Assembly: GCF_043555885.1 (NCBI RefSeq)
Contig: NZ_JBIGHX010000003.1
Span: 62,001-126,000 of the forward strand
Length of the DNA stretch: 64,000 nucleotides
Origin: Pelomonas lactea
GTDB lineage: Bacteria > Pseudomonadota > Gammaproteobacteria > Burkholderiales > Burkholderiaceae_C
Reading direction: 5' to 3'
The translations under genes were made by a program, and so were the position numbers. The number at the start of each line of letters is the position of its first letter. Position 1 is the first letter of the stretch. Below the pieces are notes generated by a model. It saw only the letters and a list, made by a program, of their open reading frames with translations. It made no database searches and was not told the DNA's origin. Shown piece after piece: positions 17,102 through 26,490 of the stretch.

Positions 17102-18619
17102 ATGAACTTTTCCCCTCAGGACTCAGGTGGCGCAGCGCTGCTGAGAAAAGCGGTGGCCTGCCTGGCCCTTTTCGGATCAGCGTTCACCTGCGCGGCCGAT
17201 GGCGCGAAGGGCTACATCGGTGTCTACGGCGGCGGCCCGCTGTACCAGCATGCGGATCGCAATGTCAACGAGCTCAAGAACTCGAGCTTCAACGAGATCA
17301 TCATCTGGAGCGTGCAGGTCTCGGCCAGCGGCGATCTCAACCTCAATGGCGAGTTCCCGTTGACCTCGGGCGGCGTCTACGTGGGCAACAACACCTGGCC
17401 GAACTTCGCGGCGGACCTGGTGACCCTGAAGCAGGGCAGCGCCAAGCGCATCACGTTCAGCGTCGGGTCCTCCAATGCCAACCCGTCAGACTTCGACCAC
17501 ATCAAGGCGCTCGTCCTGGCTCAGGGCACGGGCCCCGACAGCGCGCTCTACAGATCCTTCCAGGCCTTGAAGCGGGCGCTGCCATCCGTGGATGCGATCG
17601 ATTTCGACGACGAGAGCACCTACGACGCGAGCACCATGACACAGTTCGGCGTGATGCTGGGCAACCTGGGCTTTCGCGTCACGATGTCGCCGTACGTGAA
17701 AGCGGACTTCTGGACATCGGTGGTCGCGGACATCAACGCCCGGCGACCTGGCACCGTGGATGGCGTGCATCTGCAGGCCTACTCCGGCGGCGCCCGTAAC
17801 AGCCCCTGCTCGGGCTGGAACTTCGGCAGCGTGCCCGTCTTCCCCGGGCTGTGGAGCGCGAACGCCACCCCGCCGGCGGTGCAGGCAAAGATGCAGGCCT
17901 GGAAGAATGAGTGCGGCATCACCGGCGGTTTCATGTGGCTGTTCGACGAGTTCGCCGGCAAGGCCTACAACGGCCAGAGCGCCACCCAGGCGTACGCGCT
18001 GGCGATCAGCAACGGCGTGGGCGGCTCCCATCCCGTGGATGCCAAGCGTGTGCAGGCGCAGTCCAGCGACGGTACGGCGATCACCCGCGGCGGCATCGAC
18101 GGCGTGGGGCACGCCTATTCATCGAACCTGCTGGGTTCGTCGGTCCGCTGGAACGGGAGCACCTTTCCCCTCGGCGCAGCGAACGCGGGTGACGGCTGGT
18201 ACGACACGACGATCGCGCTGCCCGCGGGCCGGTACGACACCTTGAAGCTGCTGGCGACCGGCGTGCAAGGCAACCAGGCCGGGCAGACCTTCGTCATCAA
18301 CTACACGGACGGCACGAGCACGACGGTCACGCAAAGCCTCAGCGACTGGTACAGCCCGCAGAGCCACGCTGGCGAAGCGAAGGCGGCCACGATGGCCTAC
18401 CGCAACAACGCGGACGGCACGAAGGACCGCCGCACGTTCCACCTGTACGGCTACGCGTTCGCGATCAACGGAGCGAAGACGGTGAAGAGCCTGACGCTGC
18501 CGAGCAACCGCAACGTCGTCGTGCTGTCCTTCGCGTTGAGCAACGCGGTGGCCGCTCAGAGCGCCGTGCTGCCCGGCGGTGCCAATGCCGGGGTGCTGGC
18601 GAGCACTCTCGCGCCCTGA
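17102..18619 (+). CDS. GH18 endo-beta-N-acetylglucosaminidase-like enzyme with C-terminal beta-sandwich
   Basis: A 505-residue exported protein with a signal peptide over about residues 1-31. The GH18 catalytic motif D-x-x-D-x-D-x-E is present as D164-AIDFDD-E171, E171 being the predicted acid. The D-F-D-D-E form resembles Endo H and Endo F ENGases, which cut the chitobiose core of N-glycans, more than chitinases. Residues about 340-490 form a second beta-rich domain (WYDTTIALPAGRYDTL..., VKSLTLPSNRNVVVLSF) seen as an accessory module on other glycosidases. The neighbouring alpha- and beta-mannosidases support an ENGase role, releasing Man(n)GlcNAc for the TonB receptor. Chitinase-like activity is the alternative. 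Confidence 0.72.
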   Translation: MNFSPQDSGGAALLRKAVACLALFGSAFTCAADGAKGYIGVYGGGPLYQHADRNVNELKNSSFNEIIIWSVQVSASGDLNLNGEFPLTSGGVYVGNNTWPNFAADLVTLKQGSAKRITFSVGSSNANPSDFDHIKALVLAQGTGPDSALYRSFQALKRALPSVDAIDFDDESTYDASTMTQFGVMLGNLGFRVTMSPYVKADFWTSVVADINARRPGTVDGVHLQAYSGGARNSPCSGWNFGSVPVFPGLWSANATPPAVQAKMQAWKNECGITGGFMWLFDEFAGKAYNGQSATQAYALAISNGVGGSHPVDAKRVQAQSSDGTAITRGGIDGVGHAYSSNLLGSSVRWNGSTFPLGAANAGDGWYDTTIALPAGRYDTLKLLATGVQGNQAGQTFVINYTDGTSTTVTQSLSDWYSPQSHAGEAKAATMAYRNNADGTKDRRTFHLYGYAFAINGAKTVKSLTLPSNRNVVVLSFALSNAVAAQSAVLPGGANAGVLASTLAP

Positions 18620-18671
18620 GTCCTTTGCTGGATGTTCTCCTGACGCTTCAACCTGCAGAGAGTGGCCCGAC

Positions 18672-20195
18672 GTGACACAGAGCAATGCCCCAATCAACAG
18701 CGTCGTCGTCCTGGGCGGCGGCAGCGCCGGCTGGATGGCGGCCGCAGCGCTGGCGACCTACCTTGGCAGGCAGGCGTCCATCCGCGTCGTCGAGTCGGAG
18801 GAGATCGGCATCGTGGGCGTGGGAGAAGCCAGCGTCCCGCATATCCGGCAGTTCAACGGGCAGATGCTGGGCATCGACGAGGCGGAGTTCGTCAGGCGCA
18901 CCCACGGCACGGTCAAGCTGGGCATCCAGTTCAACGACTGGGGCCGCATCGGCGACAGCTACATCCACGGCTTCGGCACCATCGGCCGCTCGCTCGGGCC
19001 GCTGCCTTTTCACCAGTTCTGGCTCAAGCTCTTCCTCGCTGGGCAGGCGCAGCCGATCGGGGCGTACTCGGCGCAGACCGTCATGGCGCCGCTGGGCAGG
19101 TTCGCGCCCGGTGACCGGCATGCGCCCGCCGGATCGCCGTTGGCGGACATCGCCTATGCCTATCACTTCGACGCCGGGCTGTACGCGCGCTACCTGCGCG
19201 AACTGGCCGAGCGCCGTGGCGTGCGTCGCATCGAAGGCAAGGTGGTCGGCGTGAAGCAGCGGGCCGGCGACGGCTTCGTGGAGTCTCTCGTGCTGGACCA
19301 TGGCGAGGTGGTGGCCGGCGAGCTTTTCATCGACTGCTCCGGCTTTCGCGGCGTGCTGATCGAGCAGGCGCTGGAGACGGGCTATGTGGATTGGTCGCAC
19401 TGGCTGCCCTGCGATCGCGCGCTGGCCGTGCCCAGCGCAGGGGTGGATCCCATCACGCCTTACACGCGTTCAACGGCCCGGGCCGCTGGCTGGCAGTGGC
19501 GCATTCCCTTGCAGCACCGCGTCGGCAACGGGTACGTGTACTCCAGCCAGTTCACCAGCGACGACGCCGCGGCCCAGACCCTGATGGCCAACCTGGATGG
19601 CCAGCCGCTGGCCGCGCCGCGCCAGCTTCGCTTCACCACGGGCATGCGCAGGAAGTTCTGGAACAGGAACGTCGTCGCGCTCGGCCTTGCCGCCGGCTTT
19701 CTGGAGCCGCTGGAGTCCACCAGCATCTATCTGGCGCAGTCCGGCATCACCCGGTTGCTGAGCCTGTTTCCCCGGCGGGATTTCAACCCCTTGCTGGCCC
19801 AGCGGTTCAACCGCGAATCGGAGTTCGAGTACGAGAGGATTCGGGACTTCCTGGTGCTTCACTACCACGCCACCGAGCGGGACGACACGCCGTTCTGGGA
19901 CTACTGTCGGACGATGACCGTTCCGGACAGCCTGGCCGAGGCCATGGCGCTGTTCCGCAGCGATGGCCGCTACTTCCGCAATGGCGACGACTTCTTCGCG
20001 TTGCCGAGCTGGGTGCAGGTCATGCTGGGGCAGCGCGTCGTGCCGCGCCACTACCACCCCATGGTGGACGACATGCCGCAGCAGCGGCTGGTCGAGCACG
20101 TGGAAGGCGTGCGGTCGCTGCTTGCCCAGGCCGTGCCCACGATGCCCACCCACCAGGAGTGGCTGAACCGCTACTGGCGCGCGGAGGCTGCATGA
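18672..20195 (+). CDS. Tryptophan-halogenase-like flavoprotein
   Basis: A 507-residue cytosolic FAD-dependent protein. The Rossmann motif GGGSAGWMAA (about residues 15-24), the halogenase signature GWQWRIP (273-279) and LEPLESTSIY (from 344) are all present. K82 (TVKLGIQF) aligns with the catalytic lysine and E348 with the catalytic glutamate of tryptophan halogenases; the Gly that usually follows E-S-T is Ser here. GTG 18672 is taken as start because AGAGAG precedes it and the flavin fold begins just after. It lies within a glycosidase operon and its stop overlaps the GH2 start by 4 bp. Genes of this type often accompany TonB-Xanth-Caul receptors, with no known role in sugar use. Confidence 0.85.
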   Translation: MTQSNAPINSVVVLGGGSAGWMAAAALATYLGRQASIRVVESEEIGIVGVGEASVPHIRQFNGQMLGIDEAEFVRRTHGTVKLGIQFNDWGRIGDSYIHGFGTIGRSLGPLPFHQFWLKLFLAGQAQPIGAYSAQTVMAPLGRFAPGDRHAPAGSPLADIAYAYHFDAGLYARYLRELAERRGVRRIEGKVVGVKQRAGDGFVESLVLDHGEVVAGELFIDCSGFRGVLIEQALETGYVDWSHWLPCDRALAVPSAGVDPITPYTRSTARAAGWQWRIPLQHRVGNGYVYSSQFTSDDAAAQTLMANLDGQPLAAPRQLRFTTGMRRKFWNRNVVALGLAAGFLEPLESTSIYLAQSGITRLLSLFPRRDFNPLLAQRFNRESEFEYERIRDFLVLHYHATERDDTPFWDYCRTMTVPDSLAEAMALFRSDGRYFRNGDDFFALPSWVQVMLGQRVVPRHYHPMVDDMPQQRLVEHVEGVRSLLAQAVPTMPTHQEWLNRYWRAEAA

Positions 20196-22888
20196 ACGAG
20201 CATTCCTTGCGGCGGCCCTGGGTGCGCCTGCTGCCCGGCCTGCTGCTCTGCGCAGCGGCGGCCTCGGCGGCGTCGGTTGGCGCGGCCCCCGATGGAGTCG
20301 CGGTTCTCGACCAGGGGTGGCACTTCAGGCTGCTTCCCGGCCATGACCAACTGGCCGCCCATCCCGAGGCAGCGCCATGGCGCGCTGCGGCCGTGCCAGG
20401 CACCGTGCACACCGACCTGCTCGCGCACGGCCTGATTGCCGACCCGTTCGTGGGCGCACCCGAAGCCGGGCTGCAGTGGATAGGTCTGGCCGACTGGGAG
20501 TACAGCACTCGCTTCGATGCACCGCCGCATGCGCTGGACAGTCCGCGCAGCGATCTGGTGTTCGAGGGCCTGGACACCTTTGCCGAGGTCTACCTCAATG
20601 GCAACAAGCTGCTGGACGCGGACAACGCCTTCCGCCGCTGGCGCGTGCCCGTGCAGGGCAAACTGCGCGCGCAGGGCAATGAGCTGCGCATCGTGTTCCG
20701 TTCGCCCATCAACAGGCTGCTGCCGGGCGTGCAGGCCATGACGCACAAGATCGCCGGCAACTACCCCTCGCCCTTCGGCGACGAGCCCAGGGACGCGATG
20801 ACCGGCAATTTCGTGCGCAAGCCGGGCTACCACTACGGATGGGACTGGGGGCCTCGCTACGTCACCGCGGGCATCTCCGGGCAGGTCATGCTGCAGAGTT
20901 GGCGTGCGGTGCGGGTGGAGCATCTGCAGCTCCGTCAGGACCGGGTGGATGCGGCGCGTGCCGACCTCGTCGCGCTGCTGACGGCCAGTGCCGTGCGCGC
21001 GGGGGCATTCGAGCTCCGCCTGTGGCAGATCGCGCCGGACGGGCGGCGCTCGCTGGCCGCGCAGCAGCGCGTGCACTGGCATGCAGGCGACAACCGCGCC
21101 GAGCTGCCGCTGCAGATCGCAAACCCTCGGCGCTGGTTCCCGAACGGCTACGGCGAGCAGCCGCTGTACCGCTTCGAGCTGGAGGTCACGGAGGGCAAGG
21201 CGGTGGTGGCGCGCCATGCCACCCGCACGGGGCTGCGCAGCGTCGAGCTGCGTCGGGATGCTGACTCGACGGGGCGCAGCTTTCACTTCGTCATCAATGG
21301 CATTCCTGTCTTCGCCAAGGGTGCCAACACCATTCCGTTCGACATGTTCCAGCCGCGCGTGACGCGCGCTCAGCTGCGGCGCGTGCTGCAGTCGGCGCGC
21401 GATGCGCACATGAACATGGTGCGCAGCTGGGGTGGGGGCTACTACGAGAGCGACGCATTCTTCGAGATTGCCGATGAACTGGGTCTGCTGGTCTGGCAGG
21501 ACTTCATGTTCGGCGGCGGCATGCAGCCGGCATTCGACGACGCCTTCCGGGCCAGCGTCGTGGCCGAGGCGCGTGACCAGGTTCGCCGCCTGCGCAACCA
21601 CCCGAGCATCGTGCTTTGGTGTGGCAACAACGAGGAAGAGATCGCCTGGAAGTACTGGGGGCACGGCAAGACGCTGAAGGCCGCCGATGCGGCGTTTGCC
21701 GAGCGGGTCTGGCAGGGCTATGTGCAGTTGTTCGATCGCGACCTGCGGCAGGTGGTGGCCGAGGAGGGCGGTGGCATCGCCTACTGGCCGAGTTCGCCGG
21801 GCGATGACATGGCCGAGGACGCCAACGTCGTCGCCAGCGGCGACATGCACTACTGGGACGTCTGGGGCGGTCCGGCGCACCCGGTGACGCAGTATCTGGC
21901 GGTCACGCCAAGGTTCATGTCCGAGTACGGCCTGCAGGCCTGGCCGGTGCAGCGCACGCTCGACGCCTTCGCGCCGCGGCATGAACAGGGCATCCACGCG
22001 CCCGTCATCCGCGCGCACCAGAAGTTCCTGGCCGGCGAGGGCAATGAGCGGCTGCTGCACTACATCCGCATGGAGTTCGGCGATCCGGCCAGCTTCGATG
22101 ATTTCGTCTACCTCAGCCAGGTCATGCAGGCCGAGGGCATCGGGCTGGCGGCAAGCCACCACCGTGCCAGCCGTCCTTACACGATGGGGTCGTTGTACTG
22201 GCAGCTCAACGACGTGTGGCCGGGAGCGTCCTGGTCGAGCATTGACTGGTTCGGGCGCTGGAAGGCCTTGCACTTCCATGCGCGGCGCTTTTTCGCACCC
22301 GTCGCGCTCACGGCGCTGCGCAGCGCGGCCGGGCACACCTCGGTCAGCCTGCTCAACGACCGCACACAAACGGTCCGCGGTGAATGGCGTCTGCGGTTGA
22401 TGGCGCTCGATGGCAGGGTCTTGCGTGACGAGCGCCGGCGGGTCGACCTCGCTCCCTTGTCCGCGGCCACCGTGGCGACCTATGTCGACGCCGACCTGCT
22501 GGGTGATCGCGACCCTGCGGCCACGGTGGCCGTGTTCGATCTGCACGTCGAGGGCGAGCCGGCATCGCGCAGCGTCGTGTACTTCGTGCCGGCTCGCCAG
22601 GTCGCCTGGCAGGCACGCGGCCTGAGCGCATCGCTGCGTGCTGACGACGGCGGGCATGCGCTGGAGATCGCCGCGACGACGCTGGCGCGTGCCGTCTGGA
22701 TCGACTTCGGTGATCTCGATGCTGAACTCTCCGACAACGCGCTGACGCTGCTGCCGGGAGAGCGCGCCACCCTTCGTGTGAACTCCACGGCAAGCACCGC
22801 CGCGCTGCGTGCGGCACTGCGCATCCGATCCCTGGCCGACGCCTTGAGCGCCGGCGCACCTGCCAAGAAAGACGCTCCTGCACCATGA
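20192..22888 (+). CDS. Exported GH2 beta-mannosidase
   Basis: An 898-residue enzyme with a signal peptide (cleavage near SVGAA-P). The N-terminal jelly roll includes VPGTVHTDLL and FEGLDTFAEVYLNG, then YHYGWDWGPRYVTAGI, a signature of GH2 beta-mannosidases. The TIM barrel has acid/base E481 in LWCGNNEEE and predicted nucleophile E578 in FMSEYGLQAWP. It would split Man-beta-1,4-GlcNAc, the last mannosyl bond of an ENGase-released N-glycan, in the periplasm. The start overlaps the halogenase-like stop (ATGA), and its own stop overlaps the GH92 start in the same way. Length is normal for the family. Confidence 0.9.
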   Translation: MNEHSLRRPWVRLLPGLLLCAAAASAASVGAAPDGVAVLDQGWHFRLLPGHDQLAAHPEAAPWRAAAVPGTVHTDLLAHGLIADPFVGAPEAGLQWIGLADWEYSTRFDAPPHALDSPRSDLVFEGLDTFAEVYLNGNKLLDADNAFRRWRVPVQGKLRAQGNELRIVFRSPINRLLPGVQAMTHKIAGNYPSPFGDEPRDAMTGNFVRKPGYHYGWDWGPRYVTAGISGQVMLQSWRAVRVEHLQLRQDRVDAARADLVALLTASAVRAGAFELRLWQIAPDGRRSLAAQQRVHWHAGDNRAELPLQIANPRRWFPNGYGEQPLYRFELEVTEGKAVVARHATRTGLRSVELRRDADSTGRSFHFVINGIPVFAKGANTIPFDMFQPRVTRAQLRRVLQSARDAHMNMVRSWGGGYYESDAFFEIADELGLLVWQDFMFGGGMQPAFDDAFRASVVAEARDQVRRLRNHPSIVLWCGNNEEEIAWKYWGHGKTLKAADAAFAERVWQGYVQLFDRDLRQVVAEEGGGIAYWPSSPGDDMAEDANVVASGDMHYWDVWGGPAHPVTQYLAVTPRFMSEYGLQAWPVQRTLDAFAPRHEQGIHAPVIRAHQKFLAGEGNERLLHYIRMEFGDPASFDDFVYLSQVMQAEGIGLAASHHRASRPYTMGSLYWQLNDVWPGASWSSIDWFGRWKALHFHARRFFAPVALTALRSAAGHTSVSLLNDRTQTVRGEWRLRLMALDGRVLRDERRRVDLAPLSAATVATYVDADLLGDRDPAATVAVFDLHVEGEPASRSVVYFVPARQVAWQARGLSASLRADDGGHALEIAATTLARAVWIDFGDLDAELSDNALTLLPGERATLRVNSTASTAALRAALRIRSLADALSAGAPAKKDAPAP

Positions 22889-25800
22889 CCCTGCGCGCGC
22901 ACCTCCATCATTCCCTGAAGGCTTTGCGCATCGGCGCCGCGGCGACGCTGCTGGGTTGCGGCGTCGCCGCTGCGGGTGAGGCCCGCTTCGGCACGTCCTT
23001 CGAGTCGGGTGATCCGATGCCCCGCGAGCTTTCCGCGGACGGCGTGCGGGTGGCGCCGGGCAGCGGTCCCGAGCATCCCTACGCGGCCGCGCCGCGCATG
23101 GGGTACAGCGGCCTGAGGTCGCTTCGCTACCAGGGCGACGGTGCCGGCGGGCGACTGCGCCTGTTTCCCGTCGACGTGGTCGTGGGGGACGACACCACGC
23201 TGTCCTGGCTGGTGTTGCCCGAGATCGTCGACGGGGACGTCCGCGCGTCCACCGGGGTGTCGCTGGACCTGCTGTTCGACGACGACTGCCGCCTGTCCGA
23301 GCTGAAGCTGACGGACCACCACGGCGCCGGACTGGGCGCCGTCGCGCAGGCCGAGTCCAAGACGCTGTATCCGCAGCAATGGGCGCGCAAGCTGGTGCGG
23401 CTGGGCGCGCTGAAGGGGCGCCGCATCGTCGCGGTCGAGCTGGAGGTGCGCCCCGTGGGCGGCAAATCCTCAGCCGGCTGGCTGGACGATGTGGCGATCG
23501 ACGAGCTGCCGCGTGCCGCGCAGGCGCGACCGTCCGATCGCGTCGTGACGACGCGTGGCACCCAGTCCAACGGCAGCTTCTCCCGGGGCAACAACATCCC
23601 TGCCGCGGCGATGCCCCACGGCTTCAACTTCTGGGTGCCCGTCACCGACGCCGGCACGCTGGGCTGGCTCTACAGCTGGAGCGAGCGAAACGGCGCGGAC
23701 AACCGCCCGCGCCTGCAGGCGCTGTCGCTCAGCCATCAGCCCAGCCCCTGGATGGGCGACCGCCAGACCTTCCAGGTGATGCCGTCGATGTCGCCGGGCC
23801 TGCCCGACGCCGACCGGGAGCGGCGTGCGCTGTCGTTCTCGCATGACCGCGAGCTCGCCCGCCCCTACACCTACCGGGTGGATTTCGACAACGGCATCCG
23901 TGCGGAGGTCGCGCCCACCGAGCGCGCCGCGATCTTCCGGTTCCGCTTCCCGCGTGGCGCCGACGCCAATCTGCTGTTCGACAACGTCGACGCTCGCGGC
24001 GGCCTGACGCTGGACGCTGCCACGCAGACCCTGCAGGGCTACACCGACACGCGCAGCGGCCTGTCCAACGGCGCGACGCGCATGTTCGTGTTCGCGCGCT
24101 TCGATCGCCGCTGGCGCGACAGCGGCCGGATCGAGACCGGCCGGACCACGGGCTATGTGAAGTTCGACGCGGCCGACGACGGGCAAGTGCAGATGCGCAT
24201 CGCCACATCGCTGATTTCGGTCGAGCAGGCCCGGCGCAACCTCGACCTGGAGATTGGTGCGGCTGGCTTCGAGACCGTGCGCGACCGTGCGCAGACGGCG
24301 TGGGATGAGCGGCTGGGCCGTGTGTCGGTCCAGGGCGCCAGCGATGACCAACTGACGACGATCTACTCCAACCTGTATCGGCTGTACCTCTATCCCAACG
24401 TCGCGCACGAGAACGTCGGCAGCGCCGCGCGGCCGGACTGGCGCCATGCCGACCAGAGCAGCTGGGCCGACGCTGCCCCGGGCGGCGATGCGTGGCGCAC
24501 CTCGGCCGCCGTGCGCGCCGGCAAGCTCTATGTCAACAACGGCTTCTGGGACACCTTCCGCACCAGCTGGCCCGCGTACGCGCTGTTCGCGCCCCGGCGT
24601 GCGGGCGAGATGGTCGATGGCTTCCTGCAGCACTACCGCAACGGCGGATGGCTGCCGCGCTGGTCGTCGCCGGGATATGCGGACCTGATGGTGGGCACCA
24701 GCTCCGACGTGGCCTTCGCCGACGCGTGGAGCAAGGGCGTGCGCGGCTTCGACGCGCAGCTGATTTACCAGGCGGGGCTGCGCAACGCGACGGTCGTGCC
24801 GCCCGTGGCCAACGTGGGGCGCAAGGGGCTCGCGCAGTCGATGTACCGCGGCTACGTGGATGCGGCCGTCCACGAGGGCGTGTCGTGGACGCTGGAGGGC
24901 GCGCTCAACGACTATGGCCTGGCGCAGCTCGCCAGCTCGCTGGCCCGCGGCGAGCGGGATGCCGCACGCGCGCGGCGCTACCGCGAGGAGGCCGAGTACT
25001 TCCGTGCGCGCGCCGCGAACTACGGCCATCTGTTCGACCCCGCCACCGGCTTCTTCCGCGGGCGCGACGCGGCAGGTCAATGGGGGCAGCCCGCCGGCAT
25101 GTTCGAGCCGCGGGTTTGGGGCGGCGACTACACCGAAGCCAACGCCTGGAACTTCGCCTTCACCGCGCCTCATGACGGTGAAGGCTTGGCCACGCTGCTG
25201 GGCGGGCGTGACGTGCTGTCGCGCCGGCTGGACGAGTTCTTCGCCCGTCCGGAGACCGCCGAGCTTCGCTTTGCCGGCAGCTATGGCCAGGTCATCCACG
25301 AGATGACCGAGGCGCGCGACGTGCGGCTGGGCATGTACGCACACAGCAACCAGTCCTCGCACCACATTCCGTGGATGTATGTTGCCGCCGGCCAGCCGTG
25401 GAAGACCCAGCGCATCACCCGCGAGGTGCTCGCCCGCCTGTACCTGGGCAGCGACATCGGCCAGGGCTACCCCGGCGACGAGGACAACGGGGAAATGTCG
25501 GCCTGGTACCTCTTCGGCATGCTGGGCTTGTATCCGCTTCGCATGGGCTCGCCGGAATACGTCATCGGCTCGCCGGCCTTCGACCGCGTCGACGTGCGGC
25601 TGGACAACGGCCGCGTGCTCAGCGTCATCGCGCATGGCAACGGCGCCGACAAGGTCTATGTGCAGTCGCTGAAGGTCAACGGCCGACCCTGGACGCGGCC
25701 GTGGATTGCGCATGACGTTGTGGCCGCCGGCGGCACGCTGGAGTTCGAGATGGGCGCCACGCCCTCCGCCTGGGGCACGGGTGCCGAGGCGCTGCTCGGC

Positions 25801-26256
25801 GCGCTCACGCCACGCGGCGCACGGCCGTCGGGGCTGGTGGATCAGTCCGGTCGTGCCGCGTCGGTGACGCTGGATGGCGGCAGTGCGGCCGCGCTCGTCG
25901 ACAACGACGCGATGAGCGGGATGACGCTGCCCGCGCGATCGGCCATCGGCTTCGGCTTCGCCGAGCGAACCACGGCCAGCCACTACACGCTGACAAGCGG
26001 CGAGCGGCTGAGCGGCAAGCTGGCCTGGACGCTGGAGGGGCGCAATGAGACGGGCGGCTGGACGGTGCTGGACACCCGCCGCGGCGAGCGCTTCGACTGG
26101 GCCCGGCAGCTGCGGCCCCTGCGCATCGCCCGGCCGGGCGCCTATCGCGAGTACCGGCTGCGCTTCGAGGCTGCGCAGGCGTTCGAACTGGCCGAGGTGG
26201 AGCTGCTCAAGCCCGAGCCTATCGGGGCTGCCATGCCGGCGAAGCAGGGTGGCTAA
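22885..26256 (+). CDS. GH92 alpha-mannosidase with extra N- and C-terminal beta domains
   Basis: A 1123-residue exported enzyme, longer than the usual 750-800 residues of GH92. The N-terminus has a possible lipobox (TLLGC, Cys 25), so it may be membrane anchored. Residues about 30-210 form a jelly-roll-like region (GTSFESGDPMP... to AGWLDDVAIDE). The GH92 core carries RGNNIPAAAMPHGFNFW, GWLPRWSSPGYADLMVGT, HSNQSSHHIPWMY (820-832) and GDEDNGEMSAWYLFG (from 864), with D865/D867 in the predicted calcium/base region. The last 150 residues resemble a discoidin (F5/8 C) domain. It trims alpha-linked mannose; linkage preference is uncertain. Start overlaps the GH2 stop by 4 bp. Confidence 0.9.
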   Translation: MTLRAHLHHSLKALRIGAAATLLGCGVAAAGEARFGTSFESGDPMPRELSADGVRVAPGSGPEHPYAAAPRMGYSGLRSLRYQGDGAGGRLRLFPVDVVVGDDTTLSWLVLPEIVDGDVRASTGVSLDLLFDDDCRLSELKLTDHHGAGLGAVAQAESKTLYPQQWARKLVRLGALKGRRIVAVELEVRPVGGKSSAGWLDDVAIDELPRAAQARPSDRVVTTRGTQSNGSFSRGNNIPAAAMPHGFNFWVPVTDAGTLGWLYSWSERNGADNRPRLQALSLSHQPSPWMGDRQTFQVMPSMSPGLPDADRERRALSFSHDRELARPYTYRVDFDNGIRAEVAPTERAAIFRFRFPRGADANLLFDNVDARGGLTLDAATQTLQGYTDTRSGLSNGATRMFVFARFDRRWRDSGRIETGRTTGYVKFDAADDGQVQMRIATSLISVEQARRNLDLEIGAAGFETVRDRAQTAWDERLGRVSVQGASDDQLTTIYSNLYRLYLYPNVAHENVGSAARPDWRHADQSSWADAAPGGDAWRTSAAVRAGKLYVNNGFWDTFRTSWPAYALFAPRRAGEMVDGFLQHYRNGGWLPRWSSPGYADLMVGTSSDVAFADAWSKGVRGFDAQLIYQAGLRNATVVPPVANVGRKGLAQSMYRGYVDAAVHEGVSWTLEGALNDYGLAQLASSLARGERDAARARRYREEAEYFRARAANYGHLFDPATGFFRGRDAAGQWGQPAGMFEPRVWGGDYTEANAWNFAFTAPHDGEGLATLLGGRDVLSRRLDEFFARPETAELRFAGSYGQVIHEMTEARDVRLGMYAHSNQSSHHIPWMYVAAGQPWKTQRITREVLARLYLGSDIGQGYPGDEDNGEMSAWYLFGMLGLYPLRMGSPEYVIGSPAFDRVDVRLDNGRVLSVIAHGNGADKVYVQSLKVNGRPWTRPWIAHDVVAAGGTLEFEMGATPSAWGTGAEALLGALTPRGARPSGLVDQSGRAASVTLDGGSAAALVDNDAMSGMTLPARSAIGFGFAERTTASHYTLTSGERLSGKLAWTLEGRNETGGWTVLDTRRGERFDWARQLRPLRIARPGAYREYRLRFEAAQAFELAEVELLKPEPIGAAMPAKQGG

Positions 26257-26260
26257 GACT

Positions 26261-26271
26261 GTTTACTAAAT
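26261..26271. promoter_or_regulatory. Predicted LacI-family operator O3 upstream of the lacI-type gene promoter
   Basis: GTTTACTAAAT matches 10 of 11 positions of the motif and is followed, one helical turn later (26276-26280), by another CTAAA half-site, the same arrangement as at O1. It begins 5 bp after the GH92 stop and ends 34 bp before the predicted -35 box. Confidence 0.6.
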
Positions 26272-26305
26272 CGCGCTAAATACGTGCAATCCGGCGCCGG
26301 TTTCG

Positions 26306-26334
26306 TTGACGATGAAAAACGCTGGCGATATAAA
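26306..26334 (+). promoter_or_regulatory. Predicted sigma-70 promoter of the regulator/catabolic operon
   Basis: TTGACG (26306-26311), a 17-bp spacer and TATAAA (26329-26334) form one of the best sigma-70 promoters in the window. Transcription would start near 26341, giving a leader of about 150 nt to the GTG at 26491. It is bracketed by operators at 26261 and 26400, so the regulator probably controls its own operon. Confidence 0.65.
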
Positions 26335-26399
26335 AGTTGCCTAGATAAAACAAGAGGTTGAGTCCTCTGCGCGGCGCCCCGAGACATGCTCGGAAGTGC

Positions 26400-26410
26400 G
26401 TTTAATAAAC
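26400..26410. promoter_or_regulatory. Predicted LacI-family operator O4 in the lacI-type gene leader
   Basis: GTTTAATAAAC is a palindrome around its central A, located about 60 bp after the predicted transcription start. An ATG at 26386 is in frame with the regulator, but starting there would put the operator inside the coding sequence and add 35 residues unlike a LacI N-terminus. Confidence 0.65.
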
Positions 26411-26490
26411 CAACACCGGAGACCCCTGATGCCCTCGAATCTGCTGCATGGCTCATCGTGCGACTCCGCCGGCGGCGCGAGGGTGCAGGC

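Noticed and set aside
20171..25983. Long minus-strand open frames opposite the GH2 and GH92 genes
   Set aside because: Antisense shadows of high-GC codon bias; GH2 and GH92 catalytic motifs lie on the + strand.
26386..26490. Upstream ATG extension of the LacI regulator
   Set aside because: It would place operator O4 inside the gene and add 35 residues unlike a LacI N-terminus; GTG 26491 has a Shine-Dalgarno and starts right before the helix-turn-helix.
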